Of a stretch of DNA of 37,403 nt, positions 1-7,739 are shown piece by piece. The position numbers were made by a program, and so were the translations under genes. Position 1 is the stretch's first letter. Each line of letters opens with the position of its first letter. Source of the DNA: CAVXAE01 sp044225565. GTDB lineage: Bacteria > Pseudomonadota > Gammaproteobacteria > Steroidobacterales > Steroidobacteraceae. The stretch covers positions 1 through 37,403 of the forward strand of contig JBGAIL010000024.1 in the NCBI GenBank assembly GCA_044225565.1. The letters are read 5' to 3'. The notes beneath the pieces are model-generated. The model ran no database searches. It worked only from the letters and a program-made list of their open reading frames with translations, and had not been told where the DNA came from.

Positions 1-36
1 CCGTTACAACCCCCGGGCGGCGTGCGGGTTCCCAGG

Positions 37-594
37 TCACTTCACGAGCATGGCGTTGATCAGAAAGTACATGATGCCGGTGGTGATCGGGATGGAGCTG
101 GCGAAAGCCACGAAGACCCAGCGGGTGATCTCGGCGTTGGACCGTGCGATCCTGCCTTCCAGATCGCGCTGCAGATGCGCCAGCGCGACCTGCACTTCGG
201 TCTTGTGCTCGAGCAGGTCGGCTTTCGTGGCGAGCTGTGACATTTCGGCTTTGGTCGCCAGCTGGGCGATTTCAGACTTGGTGGCGAGTTGTGCGATCTC
301 GGCTTTGGTGGCGAGCGGCGCAATCTCAGCCTTGGTGGCCAGTTGCGCGATCTCGGTCTTCGTGGCGAGCTGAGCGATCTCGGCTTTGGTGGCGAGCTGA
401 GCGATCTCAGCCCTGGTGGCCAGTTGCGCAATCTCGGCCTTCGTGGCGAGCGGTGCGATGTCCGCCCTGGTGGCCAGATTATCCAGGCGGCGCGTGAAAT
501 CCGCCTCGATGGCTCTGGCGATGGCGCGCGCCTGATGCGGCGCGAACTGCGCCTGCTCGAGCGCTTCCAGGGAGCTGATGGACATAGCCTGCAT
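37..594 (-). CDS. Repeat-containing coiled-coil-like protein with C-terminal membrane anchor
   Basis: A protein of 185 residues. Residues 1-39 are a mixed helical head. Residues 40-129 are ten tandem 9-residue units with consensus LATKAEIAQ. Residues 130-157 (HKTEVQVALAHL onward) look like a short coiled coil. A hydrophobic segment at about 158-182, followed by a terminal Lys, would anchor it in the membrane. The layout resembles the bacterial CCDC90/DUF1640-type proteins (long helical stalk plus C-terminal membrane helix), but I cannot confirm membership. The ATG at 594 has an AGGA about 8 bases upstream; an in-frame ATG at 585 is an alternative. Its function is unknown. It stands alone, 130 bases downstream of the potF-like gene on the same strand. 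Confidence 0.75.
   Translation of the reverse strand: MQAMSISSLEALEQAQFAPHQARAIARAIEADFTRRLDNLATRADIAPLATKAEIAQLATRAEIAQLATKAEIAQLATKTEIAQLATKAEIAPLATKAEIAQLATKSEIAQLATKAEMSQLATKADLLEHKTEVQVALAHLQRDLEGRIARSNAEITRWVFVAFASSIPITTGIMYFLINAMLVK
208..477. repeat. Ten-copy 27-bp in-frame tandem repeat
   Basis: Ten consecutive 27-bp units encode residues 40-129 of the minus-strand protein, each a variant of LATKAEIAQ. Central units are nearly identical (A/T at position 5, Q/P at position 9); the outermost ones are more divergent (LATRADIAP at the start, LATKADLLE at the end). This pattern fits expansion and contraction by slippage or unequal recombination from the middle. The unit length is a multiple of three, so copy-number changes keep the frame. 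Confidence 0.9.
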
Positions 595-679
595 GGTCGC
601 ATCCTGCGTGCGGAGAGGTCAACGTGCGCGAGTATGCGCGCGCCACCGCTTCTTCCGTCAGCCGTGAATCAGGTGCGTT

Positions 680-701
680 TGCGCAGTTTTGCCGCTGCGC
701 A
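680..701. other. Small inverted repeat downstream of the potF-like gene
   Basis: TGCGCAG at 680-686 and CTGCGCA at 695-701 form a perfect 7-bp stem with an 8-base loop. It lies in the 130-base gap between the stop of the potF-like gene (725) and the start of the repeat protein (594). On the minus strand it could be a weak transcription terminator, but no T-run follows, so this is only a possibility. Confidence 0.25.
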
Positions 702-724
702 CGGCTCATTCGTGCGTCGCGCGG

Positions 725-1918
725 CTATCTGCCCGTCATGAACTTCGTCCACAGCCGCGTCATCAGCCGGGCGTTCTGCGGGCTGTCCGCGAGGGCGGGC
801 ACGAGTTTGGCCCTGGTCTCGGACGGAGGGTAGACGCCGGGATCGTCCCGCACGGTCGGGTCGACCAGCGAAGTCGCCTTCACGTTGCCGTTCGCATAGT
901 GAATGGCATTCGTCACCGCGGCGATCACTTGCGGCCGCAGCATGTAGTCGATGAACGCGTGCGCGTTGCCCGGATGCGGCGCATCTTTCGGGATGAGGTA
1001 GCTGTCGAACCAGAGGATCGACCCGTCCTTCGGCACCACGTAGGCGATCTTCTGGCCGGTGTGGCTCTCCGCCGCGCGGTCGCGCGCCTGCAGGAAATCG
1101 CCAAGGTAGCCGATGGCGAGGCAGATCTCGCCGTTGGCGAGGTCGCCGATGATGCGGTCCGTCTGCACGTAGCGGAGGTAGGGCCGGATCTTCATGAGCG
1201 CCGCCGCGGCGGCCTCGATGTCCGCGGGGTCCGTGGTGTTCGGATCCTTCCCGATGGCGTTGAGCGCCACGCGGAACATCTCCGCGGGCGATTCCAGCAT
1301 GGCGATGCCGCACTTCTGCAGCTTGCGGGCAGTGGCAGGATCAAACCCCAGCTTCCAGCTGTCGAGCGGCGCGCCGGGCGCAGCCGCCTTCACCTTGTCC
1401 ACGTTGTAGCCCATGCCGTACGTGCCCCACATGTGCAGCACCGCGTGGTCGTTGCCCGGGTCCTGCAGGGCCATCAGCTGCACCAACTGCGGATCGAGGT
1501 TCGACAGGTTGGGGAGCTTCGACTTGTCGATTTTCCGATAGAGGCCTGCGCGGATCTGCCGCTGATAGAACGAGGCCGAGGGCACCACCACGTCATAGCC
1601 CGAGTGGCCTGCCGCGAGCTTGCCCTCCAGCTCCTCGTTGCTCGCGTAGTTGGTGACGGACACCTGGATGCCCGTCTCCTTCTCGAAGCCCGCCACGGTG
1701 TCCGGCGCGAGGTAGTCGTTCCAGATGTAGAGGTTGAGTGCCTTTTCTTCCGTGGGTGGGGCTGGCCGGACCGCCGCCGGCTCGGTGGACGGAGGCGCCT
1801 CGCGCTCGCATGCGCAGAGTGCGAATGCGCAAAGGAGGGCGATGCGCGCCGGTCGCAAATCCGGAAGGACGCGCGTGCGCGGCACGCTGCCGGAACGACT
1901 CATTTTCGGTACAGACAT
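725..1918 (-). CDS. potF: Polyamine-type ABC transporter substrate-binding lipoprotein (PotF-like)
   Basis: The 397-residue product matches the PotF/SpuD family of periplasmic putrescine/spermidine-binding proteins along its whole length. Visible family landmarks are LNLYIWNDYLAPDTV at the start of the mature domain, YDVVVPSASFYQRQI, HMWGTYGMGYN, LQKCGIAMLESPAEM and IIGDLANGEICLAIGYLGD. The N-terminus carries a basic stretch, a hydrophobic core and a lipobox (LCAC, Cys37), so it should be a lipoprotein. The ATG at 1918 has a GGAGAGG 8 bases upstream. No permease or ATPase gene lies nearby, so it is an orphan binding protein here. It may be cotranscribed with the C13 peptidase gene 33 bases upstream. 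Ligand identity is inferred only from the family. Confidence 0.9.
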   Translation of the reverse strand: MSVPKMSRSGSVPRTRVLPDLRPARIALLCAFALCACEREAPPSTEPAAVRPAPPTEEKALNLYIWNDYLAPDTVAGFEKETGIQVSVTNYASNEELEGKLAAGHSGYDVVVPSASFYQRQIRAGLYRKIDKSKLPNLSNLDPQLVQLMALQDPGNDHAVLHMWGTYGMGYNVDKVKAAAPGAPLDSWKLGFDPATARKLQKCGIAMLESPAEMFRVALNAIGKDPNTTDPADIEAAAAALMKIRPYLRYVQTDRIIGDLANGEICLAIGYLGDFLQARDRAAESHTGQKIAYVVPKDGSILWFDSYLIPKDAPHPGNAHAFIDYMLRPQVIAAVTNAIHYANGNVKATSLVDPTVRDDPGVYPPSETRAKLVPALADSPQNARLMTRLWTKFMTGR

Positions 1919-1951
1919 GCGCGAGGCCTCTCCGGAGACGGCGCGTCAGGA

Positions 1952-3397
1952 TCAGTCGACGGCGGCGGGTTGCGCGAGACCGTCAGGCCGGCCTTCCAGC
2001 TTCGCGACCTGCTCTTCGATCCCCTGCCCAAAATACGCCTGCGGGCGCGAGGGTTCCACCCCTTCGCGCCTCTCTCGCTCGACGATGGCGGCCTCGGTCC
2101 TGTCGAAAGCGTCGCGCAGGGAGCGCGAGACGGGAAGGGCATCGCGGTAGAACGCCTCGCCGAAGTACGTGAGGTCGCGATCGTCCGAGCAGCCGAAGGA
2201 AGTCCTGTCCGCAGCGGAGGCGGTGATGACGGCGGTGCCCGGACCCATCAGGGGCTCGATGAAGCTGCCCGAGTAGCAGGCGGAGACCACGATGACGCGC
2301 CAGCGAAAGCCGGTTTCTTTCAGTGCCGAGGCGAGATCGGAAGCGGAGAGGTCGTGGAACATCAGCGAGCCGTTGAGGACCGAGATCGAGCCATCGCGGG
2401 AGCCGTGGGAGGACACGGCGAGGAACAGCACGTCCTGGTCCAGATCCATCTTCTCCGCGATCGCCTCGAGGGCGTAGCGCAGCGCGGTCGGATTGGCGAG
2501 CGGTGCGCCCTGTCGCGAACGGCGGTCGTTGATCAGCAGCAGGCTGCGATTCTGCGAGCCAAACCGCTGACCGACCACCCGCGCGGCCAGCTTGACCTCC
2601 TCCGCGAACACGCGCTGGTCCGCATATCCTGCGAACCCCAGGAAGAATGCGCTCGGTTTGCCAGCCTGAGAAGGCGCCATGCGATCGACCGCTTCGTCGA
2701 TGCGCAAGGGTTGGGAGAAGAGCAGCGATTCCGCGGTGTCGTACAGCTGCCCGTCGTCGGAGTCATCATCGTCTGGCGCATACCAGAGGCCGGCGTCGAT
2801 CAGCAAAGCGTCGGTCGCGCGAACGAATCCCCACGTGAGCAGAACGCCGACGAGGGCCGCTTTCAGCTGACGGCTTCCACTCATCGCGCGAAGGGCGCGC
2901 GTGACATAGACCGTGACGTATATGCAGAGCAGTGCGGAAGCTGCGATCACGACCCAGGGCTTCGAAAGCCCGAGCTCGATGAGGATCACGACCACGATGC
3001 AGACGGGCACGACGGCCAGCATGCAGGTGAGCACCCGGCCGAAATCGAGCCTCGGCTTGCTGAGGCCCGCGAGCACGGCCGAGATCGCGAGCAGGAAGAG
3101 CGCATGCCACGCGATTGCGGGCAGGGCGTAAGGATAGAACTCCGGATCCGGAAGATTGCGATACCAATCGAGCCCGACCCAGGTCGCAAGGCTCGCGATC
3201 GCCAGCAGCGCGAGCACGCGAAAGCGTGCCGTCGCAGGCACTGAAGGGAGGCCGCGCAGCAACAGCAGGCGACCCAGCGCCGCGGACCAGGAATTCACGC
3301 TCAAGCGGGCTGCACGCCCGGGAGATGCACGCCATCGTCGAACTCGATCTCGAAGAGCGCCATGGCTCCGTCCTGCCGCCGGGAGGCGCGGGAGCAT
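1952..3397 (-). CDS. Multi-pass membrane protein with caspase-like C13 peptidase domain
   Basis: The N-terminal half (to about residue 205) holds roughly five hydrophobic helices. The C-terminal half is a legumain/caspase-like (C13) domain. The His of AVSSHGSRDG (His331) and the Cys of VVSACYSGSF (Cys374) are the expected catalytic dyad: HG preceded by a hydrophobic strand, and ACYSG after the next strand. SAADRTSFGCSDDRDLTYFGEAF further on is typical of the family. The start is uncertain: GTG 3421, ATG 3397 and GTG 3298 are all in frame. I chose 3397 because AGG lies 6 bases upstream, but the Arg-rich first 30 residues may be non-coding. It lies 89 bases after msrA (65 from GTG 3421) and 33 before the potF-like gene, all on the same strand. 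Substrate unknown. Confidence 0.8.
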   Translation of the reverse strand: MLPRLPAAGRSHGALRDRVRRWRASPGRAARLSVNSWSAALGRLLLLRGLPSVPATARFRVLALLAIASLATWVGLDWYRNLPDPEFYPYALPAIAWHALFLLAISAVLAGLSKPRLDFGRVLTCMLAVVPVCIVVVILIELGLSKPWVVIAASALLCIYVTVYVTRALRAMSGSRQLKAALVGVLLTWGFVRATDALLIDAGLWYAPDDDDSDDGQLYDTAESLLFSQPLRIDEAVDRMAPSQAGKPSAFFLGFAGYADQRVFAEEVKLAARVVGQRFGSQNRSLLLINDRRSRQGAPLANPTALRYALEAIAEKMDLDQDVLFLAVSSHGSRDGSISVLNGSLMFHDLSASDLASALKETGFRWRVIVVSACYSGSFIEPLMGPGTAVITASAADRTSFGCSDDRDLTYFGEAFYRDALPVSRSLRDAFDRTEAAIVERERREGVEPSRPQAYFGQGIEEQVAKLEGRPDGLAQPAAVD

Positions 3398-3486
3398 ATC
3401 CTGCCTGCGGCTCACGGGCACTCCGATGCCCGCTCCGGACCGTATCCGGCCTCATCAAGTCGAAGGCGGGCGGGACCTGACGCTCC

Positions 3487-4200
3487 TCAGCGCGCGCTCG
3501 CGACCAGCACCGGGTCGCTGCGGTACAGCGCCGGGAACAGGCTCTTCAGGCTCGCCACCTTCGGCCGGTCGTTGATGACGATGTACGGCTCGTTCGGGTG
3601 ACGGGTCAGATAGTCCTGGTGATACGCCTCGGCCGCGAAGAACTCCTTGTCCATCTCCACCCGCGTCACGATGGCAGCATCGAACACGCGCGAGGCATTG
3701 AGCTGCGCGATGTAGGCCCTGGCGAGGCGAGCCTGCTCCGCATCCGCTGCGAAGATGGCCGAGCGGTATTGCGTGCCGACGTCCGGGCCCTGACGGTTGA
3801 GCTGCGTCGGATCGTGCGCCACCGAGAAGTAAACCTGCAGGATCTTTCCCAGGCTCACCATGCGCGGGTCGAACGTGACGCGCACTGATTCGGCATGACC
3901 CGTGGTCCCCGTGCTCACGCGCTCGTATCGGGCCGAAGCCTTCGAGCCACCTGCATACCCCGACACGGCGCTCGAAACGCCCTTCAGGTGCTGGAACACG
4001 CCTTGTACGCCCCAGAAGCAGCCACCAGCGAGCACGACCGACTCGGAGGCTTTCTCCGGCGCTGCCGCTTCATCGGTGGCCGGTGGTGGAATGGCGCGCG
4101 CTTTCTCGGCGCGCGCGCTCAGCATGGCCATGCCCGATAGCATCGCCGCGAGTGCCACGAGAACGATGCGCGTAGACGAAGACGAACGTGTGCTGGCCAT
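3487..4200 (-). CDS. msrA: Exported peptide-methionine (S)-S-oxide reductase MsrA
   Basis: The enzyme reduces the S-epimer of methionine sulfoxide in proteins. The catalytic motif GGCFWG is present (Cys61 from the chosen start), with downstream landmarks SGYAGG, YERVSTGTTGHAESV, FSVAHDPTQLNRQGPDVGTQYRS and FAAEAYHQDYL. A hydrophobic N-terminus ending in AMLSARA indicates export. I chose ATG 4200 because GAGGAG lies 7 bases upstream; ATG 4206 would sit almost on the ribosome site. It is the third gene of msrB-dipZ-msrA, 15 bases after dipZ. Odd point: Cys61 is the only cysteine in the mature protein, so there is no resolving cysteine and the sulfenic acid must be reduced directly by a partner, plausibly the DipZ thioredoxin domain. 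Confidence 0.95.
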   Translation of the reverse strand: MASTRSSSSTRIVLVALAAMLSGMAMLSARAEKARAIPPPATDEAAAPEKASESVVLAGGCFWGVQGVFQHLKGVSSAVSGYAGGSKASARYERVSTGTTGHAESVRVTFDPRMVSLGKILQVYFSVAHDPTQLNRQGPDVGTQYRSAIFAADAEQARLARAYIAQLNASRVFDAAIVTRVEMDKEFFAAEAYHQDYLTRHPNEPYIVINDRPKVASLKSLFPALYRSDPVLVASAR

Positions 4201-4215
4201 GCTCATGCTCCTCGC

Positions 4216-6027
4216 TCAGCCGAATGTGAACGCGTAAACCTGTACGCCCGGATCCAGGAAACGGATCTCGAACGTGCGATCGCCGACGGTGCCTTTCTGC
4301 CGCAGCAGCTGGTAGAGCCGCTGACCGGTGACGACGCCTTCCCCTGCATCGTTCGTGTCGCTGCCGTGATGCTCGCCGGGCGGTGCGCCGTCCAGGGTCA
4401 TCCGGAACCGCACCGGCTTGCCGGTGGCGGAGGGGCCGAGCACCAGATGCAGGTCGCGGGCCCGAAATCGGTACACCACCGTGCCGTCCTTCGCGTTCAG
4501 CGTCGCGTGCTCGGCCCCGATGGTCCAGTCTCCGGTGAGCCCCCACTCGTTGAGCCGCGGCGGCGGCATCGAATAGACCTGCCGCGCGTCGTGCCGGGCA
4601 CCACCGTTGGAGATGAAATTCTCCGCACGGTCGTAGCCGACGTAGGTCTCGGGCGAGCCGACCGCACCTGGATCGGACGCGGCCTGCGCGCCCGTGGCCT
4701 GCACGGAAACCAGGCCTTTCGGCGCATCCGTGCGGCCGGCTTCGGCGAGCAGCTGCTGGATCACCTGTTCCGAGACGTCGTACTCGCCTTCACCGAAGTG
4801 GTGATGACGGATGCGCCCCTGCGCATCGATGAAATAGTGCGCGGGCCAGTAGCGGTTGCCGAAAGCGCGCCAGATGGCGTAGTCGCTGTCCACGGCCACG
4901 GGATAGCGGATGGCGAGGTCGCCGACGGCTTTGCGGACGTTGCGCGCTTCGCGCTCGAAGGCGAACTCCGGCGTGTGCACGCCGATGACCACCAGCCCCT
5001 GGTCGCGGTATTTCTCGGCCCAGCCGCGCACGTACGGGATGGCGCGCAGGCAGTTGATGCAGGAGTAGGTCCAGAAGTCGATCAGCACCACCTTGCCCGC
5101 GAGTGCCTGCTTCGTGAGGGGCGGGGAGTTGAGCCATTGCACGGCGCCGTCGAGCGGTGGCATCTCGCCTTCGTCGGCTAGCGGATCTTCCCCGGCGGCG
5201 CCTTTGGGCTTCATCATCATGGCCGGCCCGCCGCTCATCATCGCGGACTCGCCGGACATCATCATGCCGCTCATTGCCATCGCGGATCCACCGGGAAGCA
5301 CGTCTTCCACCTGCAGCCTGTCGAGCAGCCGCTGCTCGAGCGATGCGGTGCTGGTGAGCGAGAGCCGTGTCAGGAGGCCCGTATCCAGGCCCAGGGCGAT
5401 GGCAGCCACGGCGACGAGCACCAGCGCTCCGAGGCCGCGCCGTATCCATTCGCCCGCGCCGAGCGAGCGCTTCATCGCAGTGAATACCTTGCCTCCGACC
5501 AGCAGGGCAAGCGCCAGCGAGGTGGCGGCACCTGCCGCATATGCGGCCAGCAGCAGCGAGGTGCCGACGCTCGCGCCGTTCAACGCCGCGCCGGTGAGGA
5601 TGAGGCCGAGCACGGGACCGGCGCAGGGCGCCCAGAGCAGGCCGGTGGCCACGCCCAGCAGCAATGAAGAGCCGACCCCGGACTCGTCCTGTCGCTCCGC
5701 TCTTTCGGTGAGTCGGTTGCCCAGCGCCACCAACGGACGGGTCACGCGGTCCGCGATAGCGGGAAACAGGAGCGCGAGCCCGAATGCCGCGAGCAGCACC
5801 ATCGCGACGACGCGCCCGTACCGGTTCGCGGCGACGGCCCATCCGCCGACGACGGATGCGAGCGTCGCAACGACGGCGAAGGTCGCGATCATCGCGAGCA
5901 GCAGTGGCAGCCCGCTGCGGGTGAACGGCCGATCCGCCCGCGCGAAGACGAACGGCAGCACCGGCAGGATGCACGGACTCAGGATGGTGAGCACGCCGCC
6001 CAGGTAGGCGAGCAGGAAGAGAACCAT
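4216..6027 (-). CDS. dipZ: DipZ-like transmembrane thiol reductase (CcdA + thioredoxin domains) with Met-rich linker
   Basis: The 603-residue protein has three parts. Residues 1-215 are a CcdA/DsbD-beta membrane domain with the paired cysteines in SPCIL (Cys19) and WAPCAGP (Cys135). Residues about 295-430 are a TlpA-like periplasmic thioredoxin domain with CINC (Cys323, Cys326). Residues about 455-603 are the C-terminal beta domain seen in DipZ proteins. It should carry electrons from cytoplasmic thioredoxin to the periplasm. A linker at residues 250-272 contains ten methionines in 23 residues, an unusual insertion. The gene sits 3 bases after msrB and 15 before msrA, so the likely recipients are the two exported Msr enzymes. 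The ATG at 6027 gives a correct first helix. Confidence 0.9.
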   Translation of the reverse strand: MVLFLLAYLGGVLTILSPCILPVLPFVFARADRPFTRSGLPLLLAMIATFAVVATLASVVGGWAVAANRYGRVVAMVLLAAFGLALLFPAIADRVTRPLVALGNRLTERAERQDESGVGSSLLLGVATGLLWAPCAGPVLGLILTGAALNGASVGTSLLLAAYAAGAATSLALALLVGGKVFTAMKRSLGAGEWIRRGLGALVLVAVAAIALGLDTGLLTRLSLTSTASLEQRLLDRLQVEDVLPGGSAMAMSGMMMSGESAMMSGGPAMMMKPKGAAGEDPLADEGEMPPLDGAVQWLNSPPLTKQALAGKVVLIDFWTYSCINCLRAIPYVRGWAEKYRDQGLVVIGVHTPEFAFEREARNVRKAVGDLAIRYPVAVDSDYAIWRAFGNRYWPAHYFIDAQGRIRHHHFGEGEYDVSEQVIQQLLAEAGRTDAPKGLVSVQATGAQAASDPGAVGSPETYVGYDRAENFISNGGARHDARQVYSMPPPRLNEWGLTGDWTIGAEHATLNAKDGTVVYRFRARDLHLVLGPSATGKPVRFRMTLDGAPPGEHHGSDTNDAGEGVVTGQRLYQLLRQKGTVGDRTFEIRFLDPGVQVYAFTFG

Positions 6028-6030
6028 GCG

Positions 6031-6564
6031 CTATGCCACCGGCCTGAATTTCATCGCCACGCCGTTCATGCAATAGCGCAGCCCGGTGGGCCGCGGCCCG
6101 TCGTCGAATACGTGGCCGAGATGCCCGCCGCAGCGTCGGCAATGCACTTCGGTGCGCGGCATGCCGAGAAGGCGGTCCGTGCGCGTGCCGACCGCCCCCG
6201 TCAGCGGCTTCCAGAAGCTCGGCCAGCCCGTGCCGCTTTCGTACTTTGTGGCGGAGGAGAAGAGGTCCAGCTCGCAGCCCGCGCAGACGAACGTGCCTTT
6301 GCGCTTCTCGTGGAGCAAAGGACTCGTAAATGCCCGTTCGGTGCCTTCACGGCGCAGCACCGCGAACTGGTCGGGCGTGAGCCGCTTGCGCCACTCTGCT
6401 TCGGGATAGGTGATTTCGAAGCGGTCGCGGGAAGACGATGCCGGGCCGGCGGCCTTGCCGGGGGCGTCCGATTGGCTCGCCGCGCTTGCGACGCGCCCGC
6501 GCGAAAGTGCCGTGCTCGCCAGAGCGATCGCTCCAGCCGACAGAATCGCTCGTCTCGTCGTCAT
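6031..6564 (-). CDS. msrB: Exported peptide-methionine (R)-S-oxide reductase MsrB
   Basis: The 177-residue enzyme reduces the R-epimer of methionine sulfoxide. Zinc-binding cysteine pairs are Cys94/Cys97 (VCAGC) and Cys142/Cys145 (HCRRC). The nucleophile is Cys165 in LRYCMNG, and GTGWPSFW, GGHLGHVFDDGP complete the family signature. The N-terminus (TTRRAIL, then a hydrophobic run ending ASAAS) looks like a Tat-type signal peptide, which suits a folded zinc protein exported to the periplasm. The ATG at 6564 has GGAGA 8 bases upstream. It is the first gene of the msrB-dipZ-msrA operon. The 128-base gap upstream, facing fecR1, must hold the operon promoter; I could not place it with confidence. 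Confidence 0.95.
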   Translation of the reverse strand: MTTRRAILSAGAIALASTALSRGRVASAASQSDAPGKAAGPASSSRDRFEITYPEAEWRKRLTPDQFAVLRREGTERAFTSPLLHEKRKGTFVCAGCELDLFSSATKYESGTGWPSFWKPLTGAVGTRTDRLLGMPRTEVHCRRCGGHLGHVFDDGPRPTGLRYCMNGVAMKFRPVA

Positions 6565-6692
6565 GGCTCAGTCTCCGATGCGGGGCGCGGCGGCTGCCCG
6601 CTTCCTGCCTGCTTATACGCGAGCGGACTGGCGGATGTTACGGAGCAGACTGCGAAACCGGTCCCGCGGCAGATCGCCGGGGCTGCCAGCGC

Positions 6693-7736
6693 TCATGGCA
6701 GCGCGGGGCGCTCGCGGATCAAGAGATCCTCGCCGTCGCGCTCGAATTCGAGATGCCGGTCGCTCGCCAGATAGCTCACGAGGGAAGCGGGATCATGGGC
6801 ATCGAACACGCCGGAGAACTGCCGGGCCCGCAGGGCGTCGCCCTCGATGACGAGCCTCGGGCTGCGGTTGTATCGGTTGAAGTCCTCCGCGATGTCGGCG
6901 AGCGTATCGCCGCTGAAAGTGAAGCTGCGGCGGTGCGAGTCCCCGCTGGATGCCTCGGCAGACAGGCTGCGCTCGCTCGCTTTGCCGGGTGAGGCGATCC
7001 TGAGTTCCGTGCCGGCTTCCAGGATGCGATCGTCGACCGCCACGCGCCCTTCCACGACGGATACCGTGACGCTCTCTGCGCGGCGGTTGACGGTGAAGCG
7101 GGTACCGAGGACTTCCACCGTCGAGCGGCCGGCGTCGACGCGAAAAGGCCGTGCCGCATCGCCATCCACCCTGAAAGACGCTTCTCCGGAGCGTAGGAGT
7201 ACCTCTCTCTCTCTCGCAGAGAGCTTCACGTCGACGCGCGACATGGGCCCCAGCTCGACGACGGAGCCGTCTTCGAGCTGGATCGTGCGTTGCTCCGCGA
7301 TGCCCGTCGCATACTTCTGCCACGAGCCGGGCCCCAGGCTCATCCACCAGGTGCCGGTTGCGAGGAGCAACCCGGCGACGATTGCCGCCGCGGCGCGTGG
7401 GAATGGGCTCCCGTAGCGTTGCGCAACCGATTTCCGCTCCGGCGGAGTGGATCCGGTGATTGGCGCGTGTCCCGCAGGCGCCAGCGGCACCACGTTCTCA
7501 CCGGCACGCGCCAGCAACGCTTCCACGTCGAATGCGTGCAGATCCAGCTCGCCGGTCTCCTTGTCCATGGCGGACTGGAGCAGGAATTCGCGTACGTGCT
7601 GCGGCGAGGCACGCAGCCACGCGGCGAATGCGGCGCGTTCCGCTGTGCCGGCACCTTCCTGGAGTCGCCCGATCCACCGGGCAGCCTGTTCGACGATGCC
7701 GGGCTCGGCGCAGGGCGGGGTGTTCGAAATGTCCAT
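6693..7736 (-). CDS. FecR-family anti-sigma/signal transducer (FecR1)
   Basis: Inner-membrane regulator of 347 residues that should relay receptor occupancy to sigma1. The cytoplasmic N-terminal domain (about 1-85) has the typical start EQAARWIGRLQ, AFAAWLRASPQHVREFL. A membrane helix follows at about 112-132 (AAAIVAGLLLATGTWW). The periplasmic FecR domain begins TIQLEDGSVVELGPMSRVDV and includes GEASFRVDGDAARPFRV and VLGTRFTV. The C-terminal STN-like segment ends FSGVFDAHDPASLVSYL. The ATG lies 3 bases after the sigma1 stop, so the pair is cotranscribed. The neighbouring divergent receptor 1 is the probable partner. Confidence 0.92.
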   Translation of the reverse strand: MDISNTPPCAEPGIVEQAARWIGRLQEGAGTAERAAFAAWLRASPQHVREFLLQSAMDKETGELDLHAFDVEALLARAGENVVPLAPAGHAPITGSTPPERKSVAQRYGSPFPRAAAAIVAGLLLATGTWWMSLGPGSWQKYATGIAEQRTIQLEDGSVVELGPMSRVDVKLSAREREVLLRSGEASFRVDGDAARPFRVDAGRSTVEVLGTRFTVNRRAESVTVSVVEGRVAVDDRILEAGTELRIASPGKASERSLSAEASSGDSHRRSFTFSGDTLADIAEDFNRYNRSPRLVIEGDALRARQFSGVFDAHDPASLVSYLASDRHLEFERDGEDLLIRERPALP

Positions 7737-7739
7737 GAT

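Noticed and set aside
208..477. The 27-bp repeats as a CRISPR array.
   Set aside because: Units are contiguous with no spacers, keep one reading frame and encode a regular peptide; no cas gene is nearby.
689..3244. Long plus-strand open frame opposite the potF-like and C13 genes.
   Set aside because: Its composition (Arg, His, Val and Gly rich, no domain) is that of a complement-strand shadow in GC-rich DNA, and both minus-strand genes match known families.
5212..5280. The Met-rich DNA as a frameshifted or low-quality stretch.
   Set aside because: The frame is maintained on both sides into clear CcdA and thioredoxin domains, so it is a true linker.
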